DNA from: an uncultured Thermoguttaceae bacterium
Lineage (GTDB): Bacteria > Planctomycetota > Planctomycetia > Pirellulales > Thermoguttaceae
Assembly (NCBI GenBank): GCA_938042245.1
Contig: CALIRO010000045.1
Span: 1 to 64,000, forward strand
Reading direction: 5' to 3'
DNA: 64,000 nt
The translations under genes and the position numbers were made by a program. Of the stretch, positions 53,837-62,272 are shown piece by piece. The number at the start of each line of letters is the position of its first letter. Position 1 is the first letter of the stretch. The notes under the pieces were generated by a model. It was not told where the DNA came from. It saw only the letters and a list, made by a program, of their open reading frames with translations, and did not search any database.

Positions 53837-54790
53837 ATGATGGATTCTCCCTCAGTCCAAAGGCCGGGACCTCTGCGAACCTGGGCCCAGGTGGTGCGAT
53901 TGCCGAACCTTTTTACGGCGATGGCCGACTCGGCCATGGGCGTCTTGTTTGTCCGCTCGGCCTCAGACGGCGAGTTGCCGGCAGTGCTAGGGCTGCTGAT
54001 GGGTGCTTCGGCGGTGTTGTATGCAGCCGGGGCGGCGTTAAACGATTATTTCGATCGGCATCTGGATGCTCAGGAGCGGCCCCATCGCCCGATCCCCTCG
54101 GGCCGAGCCCATCCGGAAACTGTTCGGGCAGTCGGCCTATCGCTTTTGGCCTTGGGCAGTGGATTAGCCTGGCTGGCCGGTTGGCGGGCCGGTACCCTGG
54201 CACCCGGTCTGGTCAGTCTGGCGCTAGCGGTCCTGATCCTGGGCTACGACGGCTGGCTGAAACGTTTTTGGATTGGTCCAGCTGCGATGGCAAGCTGCCG
54301 ATTGCTCAATGTGCTTATGGGCATGAGCACAGGTGGCCAATGGCCTGGGGCGGCCGAACTCCTGGTCGCCGGCGCTGTTGGGGTGTATGTGCTGGGTCTG
54401 AGTTGGTTTGCCCGGGAGGAAGTTCGGCCGGAAACAGGAACCCAAGGTCGAATCGTTGGCAGTCTGCTGATGATTTTGGGTGTTGGCCTTTTGGCCGGTT
54501 TGCCGGGGACCTTGGAGCCAGGCCGATTGGATCCGCTCCTGCAGCGGGAACCAGTGCGTTGGTACCTTTTCGTTGGGGTATTGGCCCTGTGGATCGGATT
54601 TCGGCAACTTTCAGCCGTCAATACGCCGACGCCGCAGCGGGTGCAGGCAGCGGTCCGCCAGGGGATCCTTTCCCTTGTGTTTTTGGATGCGGCGGCGGTG
54701 TTGGCCCTGCATGGATTGGCCAAGTCGCTTCTGGTTCTGGTGCTCTTGGTGCCTGCCACCTTGCTGAGTCATTGGATAGAAACCACCTGA
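53837..54790 (+). CDS. UbiA-family prenyltransferase (EboC-like)
   Basis: A 317-residue membrane protein with about eight or nine hydrophobic segments. The first Asp-rich motif NDYFDRHLDAQERPHRPIPS (NDxxDxxxD) lies at about residues 69-88, and the second, GYDGWLKR, near 136. These mark UbiA prenyltransferases that attach an isoprenoid to an aromatic or sugar acceptor. Position between two TIM barrels and before an alkaline-phosphatase-superfamily gene resembles ebo clusters, where EboC is a UbiA protein. The prenyl acceptor is unknown. Another frame overlaps it but lacks motifs. Confidence 0.85.
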   Translation: MMDSPSVQRPGPLRTWAQVVRLPNLFTAMADSAMGVLFVRSASDGELPAVLGLLMGASAVLYAAGAALNDYFDRHLDAQERPHRPIPSGRAHPETVRAVGLSLLALGSGLAWLAGWRAGTLAPGLVSLALAVLILGYDGWLKRFWIGPAAMASCRLLNVLMGMSTGGQWPGAAELLVAGAVGVYVLGLSWFAREEVRPETGTQGRIVGSLLMILGVGLLAGLPGTLEPGRLDPLLQREPVRWYLFVGVLALWIGFRQLSAVNTPTPQRVQAAVRQGILSLVFLDAAAVLALHGLAKSLLVLVLLVPATLLSHWIETT

Positions 54791-54849
54791 GCGGATTCTG
54801 CTTGGGTTCCTAAGCGGCTGGCAGCTACAGGGAATATCTAGATTTACAC

Positions 54850-55755
54850 ATGTTGCTTGGGTACAATACCAACGGCTTTGCCCATCACGACCTGCTAGAT
54901 GCGGTGCAGGTCTTAGGGGAGATCGGCTACCAGAGCGTGGCCATTACGATCGACCACCACGCCCTGCCGCCTGGCAGGGAGTGGACGGGCCGACAGTTGG
55001 CCGAGCTGCGCCGACTGCTGGAACGGTTCCGAATGCAATCGGTCATCGAGACCGGCGCTCGGTACCTATTGGACCCTTGGCGCAAACACCAGCCAACCCT
55101 CATGTCGCCGGCCCCAGAAGCCCGACGCCGTCGGATGGACTTTTACCGGCACGCCTTGCGCATGGCCCAGCAGTTGGGCAGTATGTGTGTGTCGATTTGG
55201 TCTGGCCCGCTGGAGGAGCCGGTTTCGCACCAGGAGGCAATGGCCCGGCTGGTGGACGGATTAGCCCAATTACTCGAAGAGGCCAGGACGTGCGGCGTAC
55301 CGATCGGATTTGAGCCGGAACCTGGCATGTTCATCGACACCCTGGCCCGGTACGAAGAGTTGGTCCAACAGCTTGATGCGTCGGAGCTTCGTCTGACGTT
55401 GGACATTGGACATCTGGTCTGCCAAGGTGAAACGCCGCCGGAGGCATACATCCGGCAATGGGCCGGTCGGCTGGTGAATGTCCATTTGGAAGACATGCGC
55501 CCGGGCCGCCATGAACACCTGATGTTTGGCGAAGGAGAAGTCCCTCTGCAGCCGGTGCTTGAGGCCTTGGCCGAGGTGAAGTACACCGGCGGCGTCCATG
55601 TGGAACTGAGTGCCCATAGCGCCCAGGCCCCCCAGACGGCCCAGGCAGTGTATGAGTTATTGCGCCCCTATTGGGAGAAACTGGCAAAACCATTGCCAAC
55701 TCCTGGCAGCGTGCATGGTACGCCCGGACTGCCAGGTGCCCCCTCACCCGGCTAG
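54850..55755 (+). CDS. Xylose isomerase-like TIM-barrel protein (second paralogue, Ebo-type context)
   Basis: A 301-residue barrel protein starting MLLGYNTNGFAHHDLLDAV, with IGFEPEPGMFIDTLARYE, LTLDIGHLVCQGETPPEAY, VHLEDMRPGRHEHLMFGEGE and GGVHVELSAHS. The metal-site residues (Glu, Asp/His, His/Glu, Glu) match the first paralogue position for position. It starts 59 nt after the UbiA gene. The C-terminal tail runs into the CCCTCTCCC repeat (the last residues and the stop at 55755 lie inside it), so the repeat has probably extended the protein by several residues. Substrate unknown. Confidence 0.88.
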   Translation: MLLGYNTNGFAHHDLLDAVQVLGEIGYQSVAITIDHHALPPGREWTGRQLAELRRLLERFRMQSVIETGARYLLDPWRKHQPTLMSPAPEARRRRMDFYRHALRMAQQLGSMCVSIWSGPLEEPVSHQEAMARLVDGLAQLLEEARTCGVPIGFEPEPGMFIDTLARYEELVQQLDASELRLTLDIGHLVCQGETPPEAYIRQWAGRLVNVHLEDMRPGRHEHLMFGEGEVPLQPVLEALAEVKYTGGVHVELSAHSAQAPQTAQAVYELLRPYWEKLAKPLPTPGSVHGTPGLPGAPSPG

Positions 55756-56142
55756 CCTGACGGCTCGCCGGCCTCTCCCACGGAGGGGAGAGGCGTGAAT
55801 TCCCCCTCACCCGGCGTCGCCTTCGGCCAAGCCGGCCTCTCCCGCAGAGGGGAGAGGTGATTTTTGCGGCGGGCAGAGGCGAATAAATCCCCTCTCCCCT
55901 GGCGGGAGAGGGTTAGGGTGAGGGGGACTGGTGTAACTTAGTCCGTTAGACTGACGTTACTGCCAGTTAAACAAATACCTACCGTCTAATAGACGGTGTT
56001 ACGTACAAGGCGCCCTCCGTATTCAGCGGATAGGGTAGGTTTCCTTTGACCAACCGAGGTGTCTATGCCCCGTTTCGAAAAGAGGGCGATCTAGCCGCCC
56101 TGTTCCAAAGAAGTCCGAGCCCTTTACCCAAGTGAGGTCTCT
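55756..56142. repeat. CCCTCTCCC block and palindrome cluster upstream of the phosphatase-like gene
   Basis: Three to four CCCTCTCCC/GGAGAGG units run from about 55738 to 55927. A second part, 55932-56004, has GTAACTTAGTCCGTTAGACTG and CCGTCTAATAGACGGTGTTAC palindromes of the CGTCTAACAGACG family. No gene is seen. Confidence 0.75.
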
Positions 56143-57474
56143 ATGCCATCGGCAGTGGTGTTATTATCGGTAGCCAATTTACGGGAAAAAGACGTAGCGG
56201 CCATGCCGCAGTTGCAGGAAATGCTGGCCGGCGGGGAAATCGTCGAGCTGGAGCCGAGTTTCCCCGCCCTAACCTGTCCAGTGCAGGCCAATATGACCAC
56301 CGGCACGTTGCCCCGGGACCACGGCGTAGTGGCCAACGGCTTCTACTGGCCAGAACAGCAGCAGGTGGAAATGTGGACGGCAGGCAACGACTGTATCTTA
56401 CAGCCGCAAATCTGGGATGTACTCCGAGAACACACCAAGGCCCGCTCCGCCATCTGGTTTGCCTTGCACAGCAAATACGCCCAGGCCGACTATATCTGCA
56501 CGCCTGCACCCATCCACCATCCGGACGGCACGGAATCGCTCTGGTGCTATACGAAGCCGACGGAGCTCTACGGCCAACTGCGGGATCAGTTCGGTCATTT
56601 TCCGCTTCAGCACTATTGGGGGCCTATGGCCGGGATTGAATCGACCCGGTGGATTGTGGATTCGGCCGTTTGGGCGGCCCGGCAGTTCCGACCGGAATTT
56701 TGGTACATCTATATTCCTCATTTGGACTATGCAGCCCAACGCACCGGTCCTGACACCCCACAGACCCAACAGGCCGTCCAAGAGCTGGACGAGCAACTGG
56801 GCCGATTGGCCCAAGGTTTTCACGAAACCTATGGCAGAAATATCTTTTGGGTAATTGCCGGGGAATATGCGATCACGCCGGTTTCGTCTGTGGTGTATCC
56901 GAATCGGCTGTTGCGGGAGGCGGGGCTGCTGCGGGTCCGGCCGACCGATCAGGGGGAACTCTTGGACCTTGCCGCTAGTCAGGCCTGGACCCTGGTGGAT
57001 CATCAGGTGGGTCATGTGTTTGTGCAGGATGGCGATCCAGAGACAGTACGTCGGGCGAAGGAACTTTTCCGCGCCCAGCAGGGCATTGCCGAGACGCTTA
57101 CCCGGGACGATTTGGCCCGATACGGGCTGGATCATCCCCGAAGCGGCGATATAGTGCTGATAAGCGAACCAGATAGTTGGCAGGCCTATTACTGGTGGCT
57201 AGACGATCAGCAGGCCCCTGGCTTTGCCCGCACCGTGGATATCCACCGGAAACCCGGCTATGATCCGGTGGAACTGTTTTTCGACCCTGCCAGGCGCTGT
57301 GTCCCGCTCAACGCCAACTTGGTCAAAGGTTCCCACGGCGCCCCGGCCAGAAGCGCCCAGCAGCGCACGGTGCTTTTGGTCTCCCAGCCGGGCCTACTGC
57401 CGGACCGGCCCATCCGGGATGTGGATGTCTTCCAGTTGATCCTTCGGCAGTTTGGCCTCTCGGAAGTCCATTAG
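56143..57474 (+). CDS. Alkaline phosphatase superfamily protein (EboF-like nucleotide pyrophosphatase)
   Basis: A 443-residue protein of the type I phosphodiesterase/nucleotide pyrophosphatase clan. PALTCPVQANMTTGTLPRDHG carries the Thr nucleophile at the family position. Then come YIYIPHLDYAAQRTGPDTP, VIAGEYAITPVSSVVYPNR and LVKGSHGAP (C-terminal metal His). As is usual for the EboF branch, the first metal Asp motif is not canonical (LLSVANLREKDV). Here the SEYG-type motif also reads GEYA. No signal peptide is seen. It is the last of the ebo-like genes, separated from them by repeats. Enzyme activity is not certain. Confidence 0.82.
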   Translation: MPSAVVLLSVANLREKDVAAMPQLQEMLAGGEIVELEPSFPALTCPVQANMTTGTLPRDHGVVANGFYWPEQQQVEMWTAGNDCILQPQIWDVLREHTKARSAIWFALHSKYAQADYICTPAPIHHPDGTESLWCYTKPTELYGQLRDQFGHFPLQHYWGPMAGIESTRWIVDSAVWAARQFRPEFWYIYIPHLDYAAQRTGPDTPQTQQAVQELDEQLGRLAQGFHETYGRNIFWVIAGEYAITPVSSVVYPNRLLREAGLLRVRPTDQGELLDLAASQAWTLVDHQVGHVFVQDGDPETVRRAKELFRAQQGIAETLTRDDLARYGLDHPRSGDIVLISEPDSWQAYYWWLDDQQAPGFARTVDIHRKPGYDPVELFFDPARRCVPLNANLVKGSHGAPARSAQQRTVLLVSQPGLLPDRPIRDVDVFQLILRQFGLSEVH

Positions 57475-57482
57475 TATTTCGA

Positions 57483-57508
57483 CCAAATGGAGGATCACCT
57501 CCTTTTGG
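57483..57508 (+). terminator. Strong hairpin right after the phosphatase-like gene
   Basis: CCAAA-T-GGAGG pairs with CCTCC-T-TTTGG around the loop ATCA, with one T-T mismatch, starting 9 bases after the stop. No long T-run follows, so it may be a terminator, an RNA-stabilising hairpin or both. The CCCTCTCCC repeat begins 30 bases later. Confidence 0.45.
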
Positions 57509-57538
57509 CATCCCTAAGAAACCTCCCGATTCCGAAAT

Positions 57539-57576
57539 CCCCTCTCCCCCGGCAGGAGAGGGCTAGGGTCAGAGGG
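57539..57576. repeat. Short CCCTCTCCC/GGAGAGGG repeat
   Basis: CCCCTCTCCCCCGGCAGGAG and AGGGCTAGGGTCAGAGGG form one unit of the same family, between the phosphatase-like gene and the RluA gene. Confidence 0.65.
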
Positions 57577-57643
57577 CCGAGATTCCATGAATACAGGAAT
57601 AACAAAATACTTCATTCCGATTTTTCCACGTTCCGCTTCGATC

Positions 57644-58333
57644 ATGCTTCAGGTTCTGTACGAGGACAATCACCTGTTGGCAGTCAATAAGCCGGCCGGC
57701 TTGCCGACGATGGGTGCCCCGGCCGGTAAATCCAGTTTGCTGGAGATTGCTCGCCGGTATGTTGCGGAAAAATACGGCAAACCGGGGCGGGCGTATCTAG
57801 GCGTAGTCAGTCGGCTGGATGCGCCGGTAACCGGCCTGGTGCTTTTTGCCCGCACGAGCAAGGCCGCTGCCCGCTTGAACGAACAGTTCCGCTCCCAGAG
57901 CGTGGAGAAAGTCTATTGGGCGTTGGTCGAGGGGTGTTTCCCGCTGGAAGATGCGGAGTGGGTGGATTATCTAGCGCCGGATCGTCGGCATCGGCGTGTT
58001 ACCGTGGTTAGGCCGGCTCATGTGACGGCAACCGCCCAGGAGGCGAAGGAAGCCCGGCTTCTGGTGCGACGGCTCCAAATTGTGGGCGAATTCAGTTGGG
58101 TGGAAATCCGGCCGCTTACCGGACGAAAGCATCAGATTCGGGTCCAACTGTCCCAGCATGGCTACCCCATCCTTGGAGACCGGAAGTACGGTAGTCGGCA
58201 GAAGTTTCCGGTCGGCATTGCCCTGCACGCCCGGCGGTTAGTGGTGGAGCATCCGGTGGAGCACAGCCGACTGGAGCTTGTCGCCCCGTTGCCGACGGTC
58301 TGGCGCAGATGGGGCATTGGCGAAGAGAGGTGA
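57644..58333 (+). CDS. RluA-family pseudouridine synthase
   Basis: 229 residues from the ATG at 57644; a start at 57587 would add 19 residues lying partly in non-conserved DNA and neither has a strong Shine-Dalgarno. VLYEDNHLLAVNKPAGL opens the catalytic domain, VVSRLDAPVTGLVLFART carries the catalytic Asp, and PLTGRKHQIRVQLSQHGYPI with GDRKYGSR completes the RluA pattern. There is no S4 domain. It modifies uridine in tRNA or rRNA; the target position is unknown. Confidence 0.93.
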   Translation: MLQVLYEDNHLLAVNKPAGLPTMGAPAGKSSLLEIARRYVAEKYGKPGRAYLGVVSRLDAPVTGLVLFARTSKAAARLNEQFRSQSVEKVYWALVEGCFPLEDAEWVDYLAPDRRHRRVTVVRPAHVTATAQEAKEARLLVRRLQIVGEFSWVEIRPLTGRKHQIRVQLSQHGYPILGDRKYGSRQKFPVGIALHARRLVVEHPVEHSRLELVAPLPTVWRRWGIGEER

Positions 58334-58839
58334 ACAAAATATCTCTTTAAACCCGACAACCTTCGCCCTCTTGCTCAAAACCGGTAGGACGTACCTGCCG
58401 GGCCGATCCGAAAACCACCTCCCGCACCCAACCTCCAGCAGGTTGGAAAATCTTTCGTCCCCTACTCTTGACAAATCTCCTGGGATGGAAAACCTTAAAG
58501 AGGACTTCCCTGCCTAAGACGGGGGCAACTGCCACCCTACCATTCAAGCAGAAACCAGCGAATATGCGAATCAAGAAATCTTCGGAGAGCTCTTCTCGGA
58601 AGAACAATGCGGGAACACTTCAGCCGAATGAAGAAGCTGCCCGGTTAATCCGAGGAAAGCCTTGGGCTGTCACTGCCGCGCAAGCGGCAGCCCAGAAGAA
58701 ATAAACTAGTAAGAAAAACTGGATTCCTGTTTTCGCAAGAATGCCTTGGTAGACCATTCGGCTGAAGGGTTCCGAACCGTGTATGGTATTAGCGATGGAT
58801 GGAGAGGTTTCCATTGGCTTTGGCATGAAGGAGATTGCG
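58334..58839. repeat. 500-base gap with MITE-like element, copy 3
   Basis: The element covers about 58612-58779. Left GGAACACTTCAGCCGAATGA; right, reverse-complemented, GGAACCCTTCAGCCGAATGG. Inside are CTGCCGCGCAAGCGGCAG, GGATTCCTGTTTTCGC and no supported ORF. The bases before it (58334-58611) hold nothing recognisable. Confidence 0.65.
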
Positions 58840-59859
58840 ATGCCTCCGGCAGGTACGGTGCGTTGGGGAGTCATTGGGCTAGGGTGGTTTGGGGAGGTTC
58901 ATGCGGAGACGTTGGCGGGGATGCCGGGGATTGAACTAGTGGCGTTATGTACCCGTCGGCTGGATCGGCTTACAGAACTAGCCGATCGATTCGGCGTCCG
59001 CCGGCGCTATACCGATTATCGCCAGCTTCTGGCCGACCCGGAGGTCCAGGCCGTCAGCATCGTTACCCATTACTACGACCATGCGGCACTCGCCATCGAC
59101 GCACTTCGGGCCGGTAAACATGTGCTTTTGGAAAAGCCGATGGCCGCCACCTTGGAAGAATGTGATCGGATTCTAGCAGCGGCAGCCCAGGCGAAGGGGT
59201 TTTTCATGGTCGGCCATATCTGCCGATTCGATCCCCGGGTGGTGCTAGCCAAACAGGCTATTGACTCAGGCCGGATCGGTCGAATCGTCTCCATGCACGC
59301 CCGACGAAACCTGTCGAAGGCGATTGGGCGGATGGTACTGGACAAAATTTCTGCCCTGATCGGCGACGGCGTGCACGACGCCGATCTGATGCTCTGGTTT
59401 ACCGGCGCCAGGCCAACAAGCGTCTATGGCGTGGAGGTTCATCCGGGAGCGAACAAATATCCCGATGTAGGCTGGGCGATGTTTCGGCTCGATAATGGAG
59501 CGGTCGGCGTGGTGGAATCCGTCTGGCATTTGCCGGAGACCACTCCCTACCAGATCGACGCCCGCATGGAGGTCATCGGAACCGAGGGGGCCTTGTATAT
59601 CAACTGCGCGGAGGCGGGACTGACGATCCACGATGCGGCCAGTAACAAAATGCCGGATACGATTTACTGGCCTCGGTTGTTCGGGCAGCGATGGGGGGCG
59701 CTTCAGGCGGAACTGCGCTACTTTGCCGACTGCATTTTGGCCGGTCGTCCGCCGGATCGGATTACTCCGCAGGAGTCCCGGGAGGCGGTTCGGCTGGTGT
59801 TGGCGGCCACCGAGTCGGCCAAAACAGGACAAGTGATCAATATGGAACAATTTCCATAA
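58840..59859 (+). CDS. Gfo/Idh/MocA family NAD(P)-dependent oxidoreductase
   Basis: 339 residues from the ATG at 58840 (AAGGAG 7 nt upstream). RWGVIGLGWFGEVHAETLAG is the Rossmann motif, VLLEKPMAATLEEC the EKP motif, and GDGVHDADLMLWFTG carries the C-terminal catalytic-region His. It is first of a run of plus-strand genes ending with an MttB-family gene. It is not close to the paralogue at 20267. Substrate unknown. Confidence 0.92.
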   Translation: MPPAGTVRWGVIGLGWFGEVHAETLAGMPGIELVALCTRRLDRLTELADRFGVRRRYTDYRQLLADPEVQAVSIVTHYYDHAALAIDALRAGKHVLLEKPMAATLEECDRILAAAAQAKGFFMVGHICRFDPRVVLAKQAIDSGRIGRIVSMHARRNLSKAIGRMVLDKISALIGDGVHDADLMLWFTGARPTSVYGVEVHPGANKYPDVGWAMFRLDNGAVGVVESVWHLPETTPYQIDARMEVIGTEGALYINCAEAGLTIHDAASNKMPDTIYWPRLFGQRWGALQAELRYFADCILAGRPPDRITPQESREAVRLVLAATESAKTGQVINMEQFP

Positions 59860-60121
59860 GGTTTCGGCCCTTTGCGCCAAACCCGGGGAGGTCTTAGCCC
59901 ACGAAACCAGCAGCGGAACTGGGCCTCCTTGCAAACCAACCAGAGGATGGCCATTTGCGTGAAAGCGGCTGTGCAACCAATGCGCCTTTCCCTACTGTAG
60001 GAGAGGCCGAGCAGAGCCGCGCCCGCAAGGGCGAGGGTTGGGCGGGACGTCCACGCTCCCAGGAGAACATCCGATTGCCTAACCATTGGACCTCGCAGAG
60101 CCTTTCTAAGGAGTTTTTCCT
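59860..60121. other. 260-base gap with a degenerate repeat
   Basis: CCCTACTGTAGGAGAGGCCG at about 59990 and CGCCCGCAAGGGCG at about 60020 are degenerate members of the dispersed repeat families. No gene is seen. Confidence 0.4.
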
Positions 60122-61108
60122 ATGGCGGAGATAGAACATGTATTGGTAACCGGGGCAAGCGGCAAGTTGGGCGGTCCGTTGTGCGAAGCCCTCGTGGCAG
60201 CCGGTTATCATGTGCTGGCCCTTCGACACCGAAACCCGGTCGATGTGCCCGGCGTGGAAGAGGTGCAGGTCGATCTTGCCGATGCGGAAGCCGTCGAACA
60301 ACTCCTGCGCCGATGCGACGCCGTGTTCCACTTGGCCACGGCCAAAGAAGATCGTCAGGCCGTCATCGACCTCAGTGCCCGGGGCACCTTGAACCTGTTG
60401 GATGCTGCCATGCGCGGCGGGCGATTGAAGCGGTTCATCCTGGCCAGCGGCGATGCGGTCAACGGCATCTATTACCGGCAGCATCCTGCGCCGATTCGGG
60501 AAGATTCGCCGCTGACGGCCTACCCGGGCTATTATCCGCTCTCGAAGGTGATCGAAGAGGTGATGACCACCACGTTTTACTGGCAAGCCGGGCTGCCGAC
60601 GGTCATTTTGCGCATGTCCTGGATTCATGCGGAAGACGATATTTTGAACCACCTGACTGTAGCTGGCGAGCAGTTTGGCGTGCCGGTTTGGGCGGAACTG
60701 ATGACGCCGGAGCAGAAGCAGCGGTATGGGGAGGGTCGGGATGCAGCGGTGGCGCTTCGGCATCCGGACGGCCGACCGATGCGTCGGCACATAGTGGCCT
60801 TGGAGGATTGTGTGCAGGCTTGTCTGTTGGCGCTGACCGTACCGGGCATTGAGGGACAAACGTTCATGATTGCCATGAACGACCCCTTCTCCTATCCGGA
60901 GGCAGCCCAATACCTGGCCAGCCGGCTCGGAATCGAACTCATCGAACTGGTCGATCCGGTCGGCCAAGATTTTTGCATCGACATTACGAAGGCAAAATAC
61001 CAACTTGGCTATCGGCCAAAATATGATATTTTCGGCCTGATCGACCATGCGATTGAGTTTCGGCAGTCGGGCCGACCCAGGCGGAAACGTTCCGGTTACC
61101 GTGGATAA
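60122..61108 (+). CDS. NAD-dependent epimerase/dehydratase (extended SDR)
   Basis: A 328-residue protein with AAGGAG before the ATG. LVTGASGKLGGPLCEAL binds the cofactor, and FHLATAKED and the YYPLSKVIEE segment (YxxxK) follow. The C-terminal half has QTFMIAMNDPFSYPEAAQYL. It resembles NAD-dependent epimerases of sugar nucleotides or uronate dehydrogenases. The long minus-strand frame across it is a shadow. It lies between Gfo/Idh/MocA and SDR genes and may act on the same substrate. Confidence 0.88.
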   Translation: MAEIEHVLVTGASGKLGGPLCEALVAAGYHVLALRHRNPVDVPGVEEVQVDLADAEAVEQLLRRCDAVFHLATAKEDRQAVIDLSARGTLNLLDAAMRGGRLKRFILASGDAVNGIYYRQHPAPIREDSPLTAYPGYYPLSKVIEEVMTTTFYWQAGLPTVILRMSWIHAEDDILNHLTVAGEQFGVPVWAELMTPEQKQRYGEGRDAAVALRHPDGRPMRRHIVALEDCVQACLLALTVPGIEGQTFMIAMNDPFSYPEAAQYLASRLGIELIELVDPVGQDFCIDITKAKYQLGYRPKYDIFGLIDHAIEFRQSGRPRRKRSGYRG

Positions 61109-61495
61109 ACCTTCAGGCCATCGGATCCCGATGGGCTTGGCAGAATAGTTCCGCTCCGGGAAGGAGGGCCGTTGCTGTGGGCAGTTAGGGCTTTCCTGTG
61201 AGAGCGGCCTAAATATGTCCTTCCCGCCCAAGCGGCGGGCAGGCTTCCCCTCTCCCACGGAGGGCAGAGGGGACAATTCGCCTCTCCCCACGGCGGGAGA
61301 TGCCGGCCAACCGACAGGTTGGCCGGGTGATGGGGAATTCACGCCTCTCCGGCCGGGGGAGATGGGAACAGGATCCCCGCTTGCGCGGGGATGGCACGAT
61401 GGGTGCTTGTGGAGGGATGACAACAAGCGGATTTACTCCATTCCACGAAACCGGCGCCACATTTTATATTTCTTCCCAGTATAAGGAGAGATGCG
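61109..61495. repeat. CCCTCTCCC block and CCCGC palindrome
   Basis: Repeat units run from about 61245 to 61365 (CCCCTCTCCCACGGAGGGC, CCTCTCCCCACGGCGGGAGA). CCCCGCTTGCGCGGGGAT lies at about 61375-61392. No gene is seen. Confidence 0.65.
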
Positions 61496-62272
61496 ATGAG
61501 CCATTTGAAAGACCAAGTGATTTTGGTAACCGGGGGTACCTCAGGGATCGGCCAAGCCTGCACGGAACTGTTTACCGAACATGGGGCCAAAGTGATTGCC
61601 ATGTCCATTCAGGCCGAGCAAGGAGAGGCTTTAGCGCAGCGTCTGCAAGCGGAGGGGCGAAGTTGCTTGTTTCACTACGGCGATGTGCGTCGGGAGGAGG
61701 ATGTGCGGGCTGCGGTGGAGTTGGCTCTGAACCGATTTGGCCGTCTGGACGCTGCCTGCGCCAATGCGGGCATCCTGCGAACCCAAAAAATCACCGAGGT
61801 GACCCTGGAGGATTTCAACCTGGTGGTGGGGGTGAATCTGCTGGGGCCGATTTGGGTCTCGAAGTATGCCATTCCGGTGATGGAACGGCAGGGCAAAGGA
61901 TGCATCTGTTTTACCACGTCGGTAGCTTCGGAGATCGGTTTTCCGGAGCATGGGGTATATTGTGCGTCCAAGGCGGCCTTGGTGGCCCTGATGCGGTGCT
62001 TGGTTACCGATCACAGTCCGAAGGGGGTTCGGTTTGTGGCTGTCAGCCCCGGCACGATCGACACGCCGATGTTGGCCGCTTCCTGCGAAGGTTGGGATAA
62101 ACCGAAAGAAGAACTTTATGCGGATGTGGCTCGGCGGATTCCGGTGCGTCGGCTGGGAGAGCCGATGGATGTGGCCAGAGTGATCGGATTTTTACTGAGC
62201 GAGGAGGCTAGCTATGTGAACGGTTCGGTCGTTTATGTGGAAGGCGGCACCCTGGCCCTACCCCCATGGTGA
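61496..62272 (+). CDS. Short-chain dehydrogenase/reductase
   Basis: A 258-residue classical SDR. It has VTGGTSGIGQACTEL (cofactor), ACANAGILR, TTSVASE (catalytic Ser), GVYCASKAALVAL (YxxxK) and SPGTIDTPML. AAGGAG precedes the ATG. It starts a second pair with the MttB-family gene 107 nt downstream. Members oxidise secondary alcohols of sugars, steroids or 3-hydroxy acids. Confidence 0.92.
   Translation: MSHLKDQVILVTGGTSGIGQACTELFTEHGAKVIAMSIQAEQGEALAQRLQAEGRSCLFHYGDVRREEDVRAAVELALNRFGRLDAACANAGILRTQKITEVTLEDFNLVVGVNLLGPIWVSKYAIPVMERQGKGCICFTTSVASEIGFPEHGVYCASKAALVALMRCLVTDHSPKGVRFVAVSPGTIDTPMLAASCEGWDKPKEELYADVARRIPVRRLGEPMDVARVIGFLLSEEASYVNGSVVYVEGGTLALPPW

Noticed and set aside
53824-54813. 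A 329-codon frame overlapping the UbiA gene
   Set aside because: It is a Gly/Ser/Arg-rich shadow in another frame; the UbiA frame has the NDxxDxxxD motif and membrane segments.
59894-61426. Long minus-strand open frame (about 510 codons) across the epimerase gene
   Set aside because: It lies opposite the 60122-61108 gene, which has a Shine-Dalgarno and SDR motifs, and it runs through dispersed repeats with no motifs of its own.
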